Source: JABCPE02 sp963516675
Lineage (GTDB): Bacteria > Bacteroidota > Bacteroidia > Flavobacteriales > Weeksellaceae
Length of the DNA: 54,622 nucleotides
Assembly (NCBI GenBank): GCA_963516675.1
Contig: CAUQBH010000014.1
Location: 1 to 54,622, forward strand
Direction: 5' to 3'
Part shown: one piece after another, positions 1 to 8,479 of the stretch
Position numbering within the stretch: position 1 is the first letter of the stretch
How the letters are laid out: every line of letters starts with the position of its first letter
The notes under the pieces: generated by a model
What the model saw: only the letters and a program-made list of their open reading frames with translations
What the model was told of the DNA's origin: nothing
Database searches by the model: none
Made by a program: the position numbers and the translations under genes

Positions 1-25
1 GCGATTCATCTCGTTTTATCTTCAT
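1..25 (-). CDS. Possible start of a gene cut by the window edge
   Basis: An ATG on the minus strand at 25-23 opens a frame reading MKIKRDES before the window ends. It lies 17 bases downstream of the stop of the acetyltransferase gene at 43-504 and on the same strand, so it would be the next gene of that operon. Eight codons are too few to assign a family, and the frame could be spurious. Confidence 0.3.
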
Positions 26-42
26 AGTATTAAATTTGCTAA

Positions 43-504
43 TTAGTTAATTGCCAAATTACTTTTCATCATCTTGTATTTCTTCCTTTCTCCCTCTACA
101 GTTGCTACTACTTTAAATCCAAGTTTTGTATAAAGATCTTTAGCTATGAGGTTGTCATCAAATACATTTAAGCTAATAGAATGAACGCCCTCTTCTTCAA
201 AAAGCATTGAAATAAATAAGCGCATTGCTGAGGTGCCCAATCCTTTTCCTGTAAGGGAAGGATTGATGAGGAACCTGCCAATATGCATATTGTTCCCCTC
301 TGCTCTTATTTGCTGAATCATCCCTATAAAACTACCCTCTGCTTCAATACGAAAACAATGAGGCAATGCATTGAGTGCTTCTATGGTAAGAGGATAGGGC
401 AAAGCATCTCCTGCCCATTGTTGCAAGAAATCAGCACCTTTGCTATTTGTCCAGCGTATAATAGCCTCTTTATCTTCAGGCAATAATCCTTCGGTTATTT
501 TCAT
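43..504 (-). CDS. GNAT-family N-acetyltransferase
   Basis: A 153-residue protein of the length usual for single-domain GNAT acetyltransferases, which transfer acetyl from acetyl-CoA to an amine. The acetyl-CoA binding motif A is seen as GKGLGT after an INPSL strand at about residues 80-95. The C-terminal part, DNLIAKDLYTKLGFK, is the usual motif B with the conserved Tyr and GF. The substrate cannot be read from the sequence; RimI/RimJ-like protein or small-molecule acetylation are both possible. It is cytoplasmic (no signal or membrane segment). A promoter-like TTG-N17-TATTTTTG lies just upstream. The ATG at 504 is the only sensible start. Confidence 0.85.
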   Translation of the reverse strand: MKITEGLLPEDKEAIIRWTNSKGADFLQQWAGDALPYPLTIEALNALPHCFRIEAEGSFIGMIQQIRAEGNNMHIGRFLINPSLTGKGLGTSAMRLFISMLFEEEGVHSISLNVFDDNLIAKDLYTKLGFKVVATVEGERKKYKMMKSNLAIN

Positions 505-529
505 TCATTTACTAAATTAAAATCTGTTT

Positions 530-557
530 CAAAAATATTAAATTTATTTTCAACCAA
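530..557 (-). promoter_or_regulatory. Bacteroidota-type promoter for the GNAT gene
   Basis: On the minus strand TTG (557-555), 17 bases, then TATTTTTG (537-530) match the TTG/TAnnTTTG consensus. The predicted start of transcription is near 525, about 20 bases before the ATG at 504. Confidence 0.55.
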
Positions 558-575
558 ATAAAAACTTGCGGGAAC

Positions 576-606
576 TTGCATTTTTTCTAATAAAACGATA
601 CTTTTG
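576..606 (+). promoter_or_regulatory. Bacteroidota-type promoter for the M28 peptidase
   Basis: TTG (576-578), 20 bases, TACTTTTG (599-606): a full match to the -33/-7 consensus. Transcription should start near 611, which rules out the in-frame TTG at 604 as a translation start and supports the ATG at 634. Confidence 0.7.
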
Positions 607-633
607 GGCAAAAATCAATTAAATTATAAACCT

Positions 634-2097
634 ATGAAAAAAATCGTTTTTACTCTCCTCATGGGAATCCTCTGCCCTTCACTGAGTGCACAGAGCTACA
701 AGAAGCCTTTGGTTTCGGCTATTAAGGAAAAAGACCTTCGTACAGACATGTACCAGATGGCAGCAGACCAGTTCTGGGGAAGAGAAGCAGGAACCCTTGA
801 TGAGCTCAAAGTTTCCGTATGGTTCGCAGACAAAATGAAAGAAGCAGGGATAAAACCCGCTGGAGACAACGGCACTTATTTCCAGTTTTTTGATATGTAC
901 CGCCACCAGATTTCTCCGCTCAGTTCGGTGAAAATCGGTGATAAAAACCTGAAAATATGGAAAGATATTTTGGTTTCTGATGTGGTAAATGCTCATTTCT
1001 CCCTGCCTATCATCAGTGTAGGCGAGGTAGAACCAGAGCAGCTGACTTCCCAGATTGCAGGGAAAGTAGTTGCCATCAATGTTTCTAAAAAAGGCATCGA
1101 GCAGGAAATGACCCTCTTCGAGAGAAGATACCCAAGATTCATCAAAGCTAAATACCTTGATTCAGTTAAAAAATTAGGTGCGAAAGGCATTGTTTTCATT
1201 ACGGATGAAATCTCCGACAAAAGCTGGATAGAAGTAGAACCAATGATGAAAAGAGGTGTCTATGGAGTGGAAGGACTGAATGAAAACATCAAAGAAGATA
1301 TTCCTGTCTTTTGGGTTAAAAAAGAAAACCAAAACTGGCTGAAAGGAAACCCACAGATTACCGTAAACTTACAGACAGAGACTTACAAATATCCTTCTGT
1401 AAATATCATCGGAAAGATAGAAGGAACAGACCCAAAACTAAAAAATGAATATGTATTGCTCAGCGGACATCAGGACCATGATGGTATCCGCCACCCTGTG
1501 AAAAACGACACCATCTACAACGGTGCCGATGACAATGCCAGCACCTGCGTGGCTCTACTTGCGATGGGAAGAGCATACAGCAAACAACCTGCAAAACGAA
1601 GTATCTTATTTGTAATTCATGGCGCTGAGGAAAGAGGTCTTTTAGGGTCAAGATGGCATTCTGCCCATCCTGTAGTTCCGAGAGAAAATATCATAGCTGT
1701 GCTGAACGGCGATATGATTGGGAGAAATGATATCAACGAGGCCGCTCTTCTCGGCGGTCAGTCTCCGCACAAAAATTCTGATGACTTGGTAAGAATGGCG
1801 GAAGAAGCCAACCAAGAAAGCACTAAATTTAAGTTTTTGAAAGACTGGGATTTACCAGAGCATCCAGAGTTTTTCTATTTCCGAAGCGACCACCTGCCTT
1901 ATGCAAGGCTTGGTATTCCAGCAGTATTTTTCACAAGTGTGCTGCACCACCAGTACCACCAGCCGCAGGACGAATCAGAAAATATAGATTTCAAGAAACT
2001 TTACAAAATGACCGAATGGATGTACAGAACTTCTTGGAAAGTAGCCAACGAGCCACAAAGACCAAGACTTCTGCCCAATGTGAAATTTGAAAGATAA
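634..2097 (+). CDS. Secreted M28-family zinc metallopeptidase
   Basis: A 487-residue exported peptidase of family M28 (aminopeptidase/PSMA-like), probably releasing amino acids from peptides in the periplasm or outside the cell. Residues 1-20 form a signal peptide (basic start, hydrophobic core, cut after SLSAQ). The zinc-site residues are visible in order: His279 in SGHQDH, the Asp pair 299/300 in GADDNAS, Glu pair 332/333 in GAEERGLLGS, Asp360 in NGDMIG and His442 in YHQPQDE. Between about 130 and 250 lies a protease-associated (PA)-like insert. The frame is open from a TTG at 604, but that codon is inside the promoter, so ATG 634 is chosen. It is monocistronic and ends in a strong hairpin. 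Confidence 0.93.
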   Translation: MKKIVFTLLMGILCPSLSAQSYKKPLVSAIKEKDLRTDMYQMAADQFWGREAGTLDELKVSVWFADKMKEAGIKPAGDNGTYFQFFDMYRHQISPLSSVKIGDKNLKIWKDILVSDVVNAHFSLPIISVGEVEPEQLTSQIAGKVVAINVSKKGIEQEMTLFERRYPRFIKAKYLDSVKKLGAKGIVFITDEISDKSWIEVEPMMKRGVYGVEGLNENIKEDIPVFWVKKENQNWLKGNPQITVNLQTETYKYPSVNIIGKIEGTDPKLKNEYVLLSGHQDHDGIRHPVKNDTIYNGADDNASTCVALLAMGRAYSKQPAKRSILFVIHGAEERGLLGSRWHSAHPVVPRENIIAVLNGDMIGRNDINEAALLGGQSPHKNSDDLVRMAEEANQESTKFKFLKDWDLPEHPEFFYFRSDHLPYARLGIPAVFFTSVLHHQYHQPQDESENIDFKKLYKMTEWMYRTSWKVANEPQRPRLLPNVKFER

Positions 2098-2110
2098 AAC
2101 CCAAAAATAG

Positions 2111-2141
2111 TCCGCCTCTTTTCTCAATGAAAAGAGGCGGA
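2111..2141 (+). terminator. Terminator between M28 peptidase and SPFH gene
   Basis: A perfect 12-bp stem (TCCGCCTCTTTT and its complement) with a 7-base loop is followed by TTTTATTT. It sits between convergent genes and can serve both strands, since the stem itself is A/T-flanked on each side. Confidence 0.85.
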
Positions 2142-2165
2142 TTTTATTTAGTTTAAATTGGAAAA

Positions 2166-3125
2166 TTAGTGTCTATGCTCTTTTGGTGGGTTCGGGTAGT
2201 GTCCTTTATCAGCTTCCTCCACTTTGTGTGCTGTGTTCATGGCAACTATCAGGTCATTCAGCATGGAATTTGCCGCCATTGGTGAATTTGGAAGAAGAAC
2301 CAAATTAGAACGGTTGTTAGCCCCTATGGAATGAAGCGTGTCATAATGCTGGGTAACTACTATCAGTGCCGATGCCTCCTGTGCATTGATGTTCACACTA
2401 TTAAGCATTTTCACGGATTCTTCCAGACCTTTCGCTATTTCCCTTCTTTGGTCTGCTATCCCCTGCCCTTGTAGTTTTTTAGACTCGGCTTCCGCTTTAG
2501 CTACAGCTACGATACGGATTCTTTCCGCTTCAGACTCGTACTCAGCAGCAGTTTTTTCTCTTTCCGCCGCGTTGATTCTGTTCATCGCTTGTTTTACCTG
2601 CTCATCAGGGTCTATATCCGTCACCAAAGCCTTTATAATATCATATCCATAGCTCTGCATTGCCTCCTGAATTTCAGCTTTTACAGCGATAGCGATATCA
2701 TCTTTCTTCACGAAAACATCATCTAGTTTCAGTTTTGGAACTTCGGCTCTCACCACATCAAAAACATATGAAGTTATCTGATTATGAGGGTCTTCCAGTT
2801 TATAGTAAGCATCACTTACTTGATTTCTAATTACTTGATACTGAACCGAAACTCTCATCTTAATAAACACATTATCAAGGGTTTTGGTATCTATCAATAC
2901 ATCAAGCTGTTGGATTTTTAGAGTTAATCTTTTAGTAATATTATCAATAAATGGAATTTTGAGGTGAAGCCCCGCGTGGCGAACAGAATGGAATTTTCCC
3001 AAACGCTCTATGATTGCCGCAGTCTCCTGCTTTACAGTAAATAATGATGCCATAAAAAACAATACAGCAACAAATGCAAAAAAACTAAAAATAAGTAGTC
3101 CCATAATTATAAAATTTAATTTCAA
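2166..3125 (-). CDS. SPFH/Band-7 domain protein (stomatin-like)
   Basis: A 319-residue membrane-anchored protein of the stomatin/prohibitin (SPFH) family. Residues about 5-30 form one transmembrane segment; the Band-7 domain follows directly (AAIIERLGKFH, HLKIPFID, KTLDNVFIKMRVSVQYQV). Residues about 165-230 are a Glu/Ala/Arg-rich coiled coil (AAEREKTAAEYESEAERIR) typical for the family, and the tail is His/Pro rich. Such proteins form large rings at the inner membrane and partner with proteases or organise membrane domains. The usual NfeD partner gene is not next to it here. A second possible start at residue 8 (MGLL) would give the same mature topology. Confidence 0.9.
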   Translation of the reverse strand: MKLNFIIMGLLIFSFFAFVAVLFFMASLFTVKQETAAIIERLGKFHSVRHAGLHLKIPFIDNITKRLTLKIQQLDVLIDTKTLDNVFIKMRVSVQYQVIRNQVSDAYYKLEDPHNQITSYVFDVVRAEVPKLKLDDVFVKKDDIAIAVKAEIQEAMQSYGYDIIKALVTDIDPDEQVKQAMNRINAAEREKTAAEYESEAERIRIVAVAKAEAESKKLQGQGIADQRREIAKGLEESVKMLNSVNINAQEASALIVVTQHYDTLHSIGANNRSNLVLLPNSPMAANSMLNDLIVAMNTAHKVEEADKGHYPNPPKEHRH

Positions 3126-3173
3126 TTTATTAGTATTAATATCTAACGAAATGTTACAAAAAATGTAAAAAAA

Positions 3174-4514
3174 TTACATCGTCATTCCGATATCTATTCC
3201 TTTTATTTTTCGATAAAGGTCTGTAGCGTAGTTATCCGTCATCCCAGAAACAAAGTCCAAAACTCCCATTATCTTTTCATAAGGTTTGCCATCATATCTG
3301 AATTGTTCGGGAAGTAATTGAAGGGCTTTTTTGTCATAATCCTTAGGATTTTCTTTTATTACCGATGGAATAAAATGATTGAGAAGCTCATACATCACAT
3401 TATACCCTGCATTTTCTATCTCTACTACCGCTCTGTGATTGTAAATTTCGTCAATGGAAAACTGCTTTATATCCTGCAAAGTTTTATTTTCTTTTTTAAA
3501 AATAGAAAGCAGCGACTGGTCTAGATTTCCTGTAAGAATATCATCAAATTTATCCTTGTAAAGCCTTATGGAAACATTGATTAGAGAATTAATAACCTTT
3601 GCACGGAGGTAAGAAATCCTATCGTTTTTGTCTGAAATCACGGCTAGTTTATCTTCTACTCGTTTTATGTTTTCATCCGTGGTTTTGATGAGTTCTAAGA
3701 TGAGGTTTTCGCAGTCGGAAGAAGAAATAATTTTCAGCCTGTGGGCATCTTCTATGTCTATGATATTGTAGCAGATATCGTCCGCCGCCTCTACCAGCCA
3801 TACGAAAGGATGTCTTTTATACACCAGCGGTTCTTCCTGTTCTGTGATAAAAGCCGTAGCTTTGGCTATTTCTTTGAAAGTTTCCTTTTCACTTTGGAAA
3901 AAACCAAATTTCTTTCTGTGAAGCTGTTTTCTGTCCTTTGCTATGGATTCACAGGGATATTTAGCAATACTCGCCAAAGTCGCCATAGTCAGCTGAAGTC
4001 CACCTTTGTCCTTGCCTCTCTGCTGGTGGGTAAGCACACGGATGGCATTGGCATTTCCTTCAAAATTAATAAAATCTGCCCATTGTTTCTCGGTCATCAG
4101 AGATTTTAAATCTTCATTTTTCTCAAAATAACTTGCGATGGCATCTTCCCCAGAATGCCCGAAAGCAGGGTTTCCTATATCATGGCAGAGACACGCCGCC
4201 GCTATCACATTATGTAAATTATGAAGGTAAAAATTCTTTGAATTCTCGTTTAATTCTTGAGCAAATTTCTCCACGATAAACTCCCCCGCAAAGCTCCCTA
4301 GACTTCTCCCCACCGAAGCAACTTCCAGCGAATGGGTAAGCCTGTTATGCACAAAAACGCTACCTGGGAGAGGGAAAACCTGCGTTTTATTCTGTAGTCT
4401 TCGGAAAGAAGTAGAGAAAATTATTCGGTCAAAATCCCGCTGAAAATCAGTCCTTGAAGCACTAGTGCTATCCGAGTTTCCTGTTCTCCGATTGGTATAT
4501 AATTGATTAAGCAT
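3174..4514 (-). CDS. dgt: dGTP triphosphohydrolase
   Basis: A 446-residue HD-domain dNTPase that removes triphosphate from dGTP and so trims the dNTP pool. The metal-binding HD signature is visible: His61 in THSLEVA, His111-Asp112 in CLCHDIGNPAFGHSGE, with the second catalytic-region His at 120. The DDICYNIIDIEDA segment near the middle supplies the family's distal Asp. The N-terminal RTDFQRDFDRIIFSTSFRRLQNKTQV is diagnostic for Dgt. It is encoded just beyond the ribonucleotide reductase operon on the same strand, a plausible functional neighbour, but is separated from it by an opposite-strand gene. A candidate promoter lies at 4531-4563. Confidence 0.93.
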   Translation of the reverse strand: MLNQLYTNRRTGNSDSTSASRTDFQRDFDRIIFSTSFRRLQNKTQVFPLPGSVFVHNRLTHSLEVASVGRSLGSFAGEFIVEKFAQELNENSKNFYLHNLHNVIAAACLCHDIGNPAFGHSGEDAIASYFEKNEDLKSLMTEKQWADFINFEGNANAIRVLTHQQRGKDKGGLQLTMATLASIAKYPCESIAKDRKQLHRKKFGFFQSEKETFKEIAKATAFITEQEEPLVYKRHPFVWLVEAADDICYNIIDIEDAHRLKIISSSDCENLILELIKTTDENIKRVEDKLAVISDKNDRISYLRAKVINSLINVSIRLYKDKFDDILTGNLDQSLLSIFKKENKTLQDIKQFSIDEIYNHRAVVEIENAGYNVMYELLNHFIPSVIKENPKDYDKKALQLLPEQFRYDGKPYEKIMGVLDFVSGMTDNYATDLYRKIKGIDIGMTM

Positions 4515-4530
4515 AAATTAAAAATAATCC

Positions 4531-4563
4531 CAAATATCGGAATTTTTTAAATTATAGTAGCAA
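4531..4563 (-). promoter_or_regulatory. Possible promoter for dgt
   Basis: TTG (4563-4561), 22 bases, GATATTTG (4538-4531) on the minus strand, one mismatch (G for T) to TAnnTTTG, 17 bases before the dgt ATG. Confidence 0.3.
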
Positions 4564-4571
4564 AAATTAAT

Positions 4572-4579
4572 TACCTTTG
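4572..4579 (+). promoter_or_regulatory. -7 element for the WG-repeat gene
   Basis: TACCTTTG matches TAnnTTTG and ends 17 bases before the ATG at 4597. No clear TTG lies at the proper distance upstream. Confidence 0.5.
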
Positions 4580-4596
4580 TTAGAAAGTTTTAAAAT

Positions 4597-5619
4597 ATGA
4601 GAAAAATAATCCTTATTCTCATCCTATTAATCGGGAAATTAGCGTTTACACAAGAGAAATTATATTATTTTTATACTTCTGACAGCGCTTTGGTAGGTGT
4701 GAAAAATGAAAAGGGGAAAATCATCATCCCTGCTCAATTTTCGGGATTTAGAATCTATGATACAGAAAACCCTATAAATGAACCTACAATAGAGTTTTGG
4801 GGGACTTCCTTTAAAAATAAAAAATATGATAAAGATAACCCACGAATAGAGGCAGGAGAAGTCTATGATAGAAATGGAAAATTTCTATACTATCCACAGT
4901 GGTTTGATAATGGAAATGATATTTGGGAAGAAGGACTGAGACGATATGTAGAAAAAAATAAAATGGGATTTGTAGATTGGTTTGGGAAGAAAGTTCTACC
5001 TGCAAAATGGGATTTTGCAACTCAATTTAACTACGGCTATGCAATAGTCTATACAGGTGGATGGAAAAGGGAATTTGATAAAGGAGGAGAACATTGGTTT
5101 ATAGCCCCTATTTCCAAAAAATCAACCTCTTATCTCATCAATAAAAAAGGAATAAAAGTGAAGCCTCTGAAAAAATCTAATAATCCAAAAGACTATTTGT
5201 ATGAAGGGAAATACTATCCTTACCCTTTTGTTTATAACAATATTGAACAAAAAATAGTAGATGAAATCAATCAATTAGAAATCCTAACAGAAATTAATCA
5301 TCCTTTTGACAAAAAAATTATAAACCATTACGAAATTGTAAATCGTCCTAATAAATATCTGCCCTATTATGAACTAAAAAACTTCTATGGTCAAGAGAAA
5401 TATAATAGCCCAAACAATAGTCTCTGGGTCAATAAAAAAGGAGAAATATTTTATAAGAACTATGATTATAAATTCATCCCTTTAAAAGAATATATAAGAA
5501 AAATACTAGAACGAATCATAGAAGACCAAAAACAAGGCTATAAAACTAAAGACTACCCTATTAATGCTGAAAAACAACTAAAAGAAATAAAAAAGATAGA
5601 TTTTAAAATAAAAATGTAA
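4597..5619 (+). CDS. Exported WG-repeat protein
   Basis: A 340-residue protein with a signal peptide (MRKIILILILLIGKLAFTQ). At least three WG-type repeats (aromatic/Gly, Asp-x-x-Gly-Lys, then Pro and a hydrophobic-aromatic end) are visible: ALVGVKNEKGKIIIPAQF, MGFVDWFGKKVLPAKWDF and SYLINKKGIKVKP. A degenerate one near the C-terminus reads LWVNKKGEIFYKNYDY. WG repeats form beta-propeller-like binding scaffolds in the periplasm or at the surface; no enzyme motif is seen and the partner is unknown. The C-terminal 40 residues are Lys/Glu-rich and probably helical. Codon use is more A/T-rich than that of the flanking enzymes. Confidence 0.7.
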   Translation: MRKIILILILLIGKLAFTQEKLYYFYTSDSALVGVKNEKGKIIIPAQFSGFRIYDTENPINEPTIEFWGTSFKNKKYDKDNPRIEAGEVYDRNGKFLYYPQWFDNGNDIWEEGLRRYVEKNKMGFVDWFGKKVLPAKWDFATQFNYGYAIVYTGGWKREFDKGGEHWFIAPISKKSTSYLINKKGIKVKPLKKSNNPKDYLYEGKYYPYPFVYNNIEQKIVDEINQLEILTEINHPFDKKIINHYEIVNRPNKYLPYYELKNFYGQEKYNSPNNSLWVNKKGEIFYKNYDYKFIPLKEYIRKILERIIEDQKQGYKTKDYPINAEKQLKEIKKIDFKIKM

Positions 5620-5636
5620 GCTAAAATAAGCTTACA
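5615..5636 (+). terminator. Terminator of the WG-repeat gene
   Basis: An 8-bp stem (TGTAAGCT / AGCTTACA) with a 6-base loop overlaps the stop codon of the WG-repeat gene and is followed by CTTTTATTT. It lies between convergent genes. Confidence 0.5.
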
Positions 5637-5649
5637 CTTTTATTTATCA

Positions 5650-7308
5650 TTACGCTTCACAACTTGAACAATTCATAAAATTAATAACTAATTCCTTAGA
5701 AACAGACTGCGAACGCTGATAATAAAGCGTTTTCACTCCTAATTTCCAAGCGTCTATTATCACTTTATTCACATCTTTTATCGGCATAGAAGATGGAATA
5801 TTTAGGTTTAATGACTGGGCTTGGTCTATATATTGTTGTCTCTGTGCCGCCTGAGTTACGATTTCCAAAGGTGAAATCTCCTTAAAGGTCTTAAACACAT
5901 CTTTTTCCTCCTGAGTTAGCTGGGTCATATGCTGAACAGAACCATGGTTTAGCATGATATCTCTCCAAACATCTTCCGTATCCAATCCTTTCTCTTCCAA
6001 TAACTTAGCTAAATATTTATTTTTTCTAATGAAATTCCCTTTAGCCAAACCAGCCTTGTAATAATTGGATGCAAACGGCTCTATCCCTGGTGAAGTCTGC
6101 CCTAAAATAGCCGAACTAGATGTCGTAGGTGCTATCGCCATAGTAGTAGCGTTTCTGACTCCATATCCTTTCAATAATTCTGGCTCTCCGTAGATATTTG
6201 CTAATTCTTTAGAAGCTGCTAATGACTGCTCTTGGATTTGTTTAAATACTTTTGCGTTAAACATTTTTGCTTCCATGCTTTCAAAAGGAATCATATTTCG
6301 CTGTAAATAAGAATGATATCCCAAAACTCCGAGTCCTAAAGCACGGTGACGAATTGCAAAATTTCTCGCTGCCGAAAGGTAATAATTCCCTTCTGTTTTC
6401 TCAATAAATTCAGATAAAACAGCATCAAGGAAGTAAATGGCTAATTTCACCGCATTAGTATCTTTCCACTCGTCATAAAGCTCCAAATTCATGGAAGACA
6501 AACAACAGATAAAACTTTCCTCTGCAGTAGAAGGCAGCATGATTTCAGAGCAAAGATTAGAAGCATTGATAGTCAATCCTTTATCTTTATAAACTTGCGG
6601 TTTATTTCTATTTACATTATCCGTAAAGAAAATATATGGCATTCCTTTCTGCTGGCGGCTTTCCAAAACTTTAGCCCAAACTCTTCTCTTGTCCGTGTCG
6701 CCCTCTATCATTTCATGCATCCAATAGTCTGGCACGCAGACACCCATAAACAAATTCTGAATAGGGTTACCGATGTCTCGGATTTGCAAAAACTCCTCTA
6801 TATCATCATGGTCAATATCTAAATACGCTGCAAAAGCCCCTCTTCTCACGCCTCCCTGTGATACCACATCCATTGAGGTATCAAATAATTTCATGAAAGA
6901 AACTGCTCCAGAAGATTTTCCATTATCTGTAACTGCTGTTCCTCTATGCCTCAGCTCACCGAAATACCCAGAAGTTCCGCCGCCTATCTTGGTCTGCATG
7001 ATAACTTCTCCCATTTTATGGGTAATTCCCTCTATACTGTCTGGCACATGGACATTGAAACACGAAATAGGAAGCCCTCTCTGCGTCCCCATATTTGCCC
7101 ATACAGGAGACGAAAAAGAAATCCATCCTTTGACAATCATTTCCTTAAAAGCCTCCTTTAATTCTGGTTTATACAGCCTCTTCGCTGCAGCTTCGGTTAT
7201 TCTATCTATAGCCCCTTCTAATGTTTCGCCTTTTAGTAAATATCCTCTGTTAAGCATTTGTTCTGATTCTTCATTGAACCACCAAATGTTTGTCTTTTCT
7301 TCCATCAT
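5650..7308 (-). CDS. nrdA: Ribonucleoside-diphosphate reductase, large (alpha) subunit, class I
   Basis: A 552-residue catalytic subunit reducing ribonucleoside diphosphates to deoxy forms. All active-site residues can be located: Cys83 (ISCFN) and Cys268/269 (FICCL) for the redox pair, Asn251-Cys253-Glu255 (NLCSE) for the thiyl-radical site, Tyr529-Tyr530 (LYYQ) for radical transfer, and the shuttle pair Cys547/Cys550 at the C-terminus (CSSCEA). At 552 residues it lacks the N-terminal ATP-cone present in the about 760-residue E. coli enzyme, so overall activity inhibition by dATP is not expected through this chain. It is the last gene of the nrdB-led operon, with a GNAT gene 26 bases upstream. 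Confidence 0.96.
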   Translation of the reverse strand: MMEEKTNIWWFNEESEQMLNRGYLLKGETLEGAIDRITEAAAKRLYKPELKEAFKEMIVKGWISFSSPVWANMGTQRGLPISCFNVHVPDSIEGITHKMGEVIMQTKIGGGTSGYFGELRHRGTAVTDNGKSSGAVSFMKLFDTSMDVVSQGGVRRGAFAAYLDIDHDDIEEFLQIRDIGNPIQNLFMGVCVPDYWMHEMIEGDTDKRRVWAKVLESRQQKGMPYIFFTDNVNRNKPQVYKDKGLTINASNLCSEIMLPSTAEESFICCLSSMNLELYDEWKDTNAVKLAIYFLDAVLSEFIEKTEGNYYLSAARNFAIRHRALGLGVLGYHSYLQRNMIPFESMEAKMFNAKVFKQIQEQSLAASKELANIYGEPELLKGYGVRNATTMAIAPTTSSSAILGQTSPGIEPFASNYYKAGLAKGNFIRKNKYLAKLLEEKGLDTEDVWRDIMLNHGSVQHMTQLTQEEKDVFKTFKEISPLEIVTQAAQRQQYIDQAQSLNLNIPSSMPIKDVNKVIIDAWKLGVKTLYYQRSQSVSKELVINFMNCSSCEA

Positions 7309-7334
7309 TTTTTCTCTGTTATATAAATATAGTT

Positions 7335-7835
7335 TTATTTTAAATTTTTCTCAAATGCTTTTCTAGCGCTACCTCGGAAATACACTTCTCCTCGGTATTT
7401 ATAGCCTTCTTTTTCTATAATTTTCAGCATCGGAATATTATCAAAATTAGTATCTATGCGAATACTCTCTATTCCCTTTTCTTTTGCTAATTTTTCGGCT
7501 TCCTGCAGAATTTTTTGCCCCAAACCTTTTCCTTTTGCTTCTTTGGAAACTGCTATTCTGTGGAGTGTGAGATAATCTCCCTGCCCTTGCCAGTTTTTTA
7601 GCTCTTCGTAAGCTGGTTCTTTGTCAAAAATAATCGCAGCATAAAGATTCACAGCGCCCTCTTCTTCAAAAACAAAACCATATCCTTTCTGAATATCATT
7701 TTGTATTGTTTCTTCATTTGGATAGCCGTCCTGCCACTGGGTGCTGCCTTCGTTTTTACGAGTTTCCTTTGCAAAAGAAATTATCTCCCAAATCTGCTCA
7801 AAATCCGCCTGTCCTGCTTTTCTGAATTCCATCAA
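7335..7835 (-). CDS. GNAT-family N-acetyltransferase
   Basis: A 166-residue single-domain acetyltransferase. Motif A reads TLHRIAVSKEAKGKGLGQKIL at about residues 89-109 with the acetyl-CoA pyrophosphate loop GKGLG, and the C-terminal motif is DTNFDNIPMLKIIEKEGYKYRG. The WQDGYPNEETIQNDI segment near residue 40 is common in a flavobacterial/firmicute GNAT subgroup of unknown substrate. It starts 7 bases after the stop of the preceding gene, inside the nrdB-nrdA operon. Two ATG codons begin the frame (7835 and 7832). No direct link to nucleotide reduction is known for this family. Confidence 0.88.
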   Translation of the reverse strand: MMEFRKAGQADFEQIWEIISFAKETRKNEGSTQWQDGYPNEETIQNDIQKGYGFVFEEEGAVNLYAAIIFDKEPAYEELKNWQGQGDYLTLHRIAVSKEAKGKGLGQKILQEAEKLAKEKGIESIRIDTNFDNIPMLKIIEKEGYKYRGEVYFRGSARKAFEKNLK

Positions 7836-7842
7836 AAGCGAA

Positions 7843-8202
7843 TTACAAAGTTTCTAAGAGCTTGTATACTGATTTCAGCTTATCATCTACCTGAGTCACT
7901 CCGATAATTCCTCCTGAAAATCCCGTAGTTTCTTTTTTTACAAATACTTCTATTTGATTTTTTTCATTTTCACTGATATGGATAGAACATTTAAAATAAT
8001 CTACAAATATCCCAAATAAAAGTCTCATCGTTCTATTTCCTTTTTCGTAGACTGTATTTTTAATATTTTCAGAAAGCGCTTTGTAGCCTGCGTCTGCCAT
8101 TCTTTGCTTAATCTTTTCGTGCAGGTCTTCCTTAGATATATTGGCAAATACGCATAGAATTTGTTTTTGTGCTCCTACTTTGTTTTCTACAAAATATCCC
8201 AT
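7843..8202 (-). CDS. Conserved hypothetical protein in the nrd operon
   Basis: A 119-residue protein without signal peptide or clear membrane segment, not recognised as a named family. It shows a mixed alpha/beta pattern: an N-terminal strand (KQILCVFANIS), a helix (KEDLHEKIKQRMADAGYKAL), then strands rich in Ile/Val and a Gly-rich turn (TTGFSGGIIGVTQVDDKL) before a final helix. It lies 5 bases after the 82-residue gene and 7 before the GNAT gene, so all three are very likely cotranscribed between nrdB and nrdA. It could be a cytoplasmic lipid- or ligand-binding fold; this is only a guess from the pattern. Confidence 0.75.
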   Translation of the reverse strand: MGYFVENKVGAQKQILCVFANISKEDLHEKIKQRMADAGYKALSENIKNTVYEKGNRTMRLLFGIFVDYFKCSIHISENEKNQIEVFVKKETTGFSGGIIGVTQVDDKLKSVYKLLETL

Positions 8203-8207
8203 AATTT

Positions 8208-8456
8208 TTATTCTATTTCAAATCTTTCACAAGCTTCCAACTCTCCTACTTTCACTTTATTGACATGGGTAAATTTCACATTTGGGTCTGCTTCCGCAAA
8301 TTGTTTTGCTTTTTTGATGCAATATTCTATTTTGTAACCCACTGAAATACAGACTCTATGCTCTCCTACTAATCCCATTCCCATGTAGATATACTCACCC
8401 AAACGGAAGTCATCATTTAGGCTCAATTCTTTCTCTTTTTGAATTCTACTATACAT
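8208..8456 (-). CDS. Small hypothetical protein in the nrd operon
   Basis: An 82-residue protein, no signal peptide or membrane segment, not recognised. It has two cysteines in the middle (VCISVGYKIEYC) and one in CERFEIE near the C-terminus. It begins 23 bases after the stop of nrdB and ends 5 bases before the next gene, so it is part of the nrdB-nrdA transcription unit. Its coding character (Lys/Glu-rich, normal codon use) supports a real gene. Confidence 0.7.
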   Translation of the reverse strand: MYSRIQKEKELSLNDDFRLGEYIYMGMGLVGEHRVCISVGYKIEYCIKKAKQFAEADPNVKFTHVNKVKVGELEACERFEIE

Positions 8457-8479
8457 GGTTTATTATTGTTTTTTAGAGT

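Noticed and set aside
604..633. TTG start extending the M28 peptidase by ten residues
   Set aside because: The TTG is part of the -7 promoter element and the extension would hide a clean signal peptide.
6773..7366. 197-residue plus-strand frame over nrdA
   Set aside because: It is antisense to the conserved nrdA, has no promoter of its own and its composition mirrors the opposite strand.
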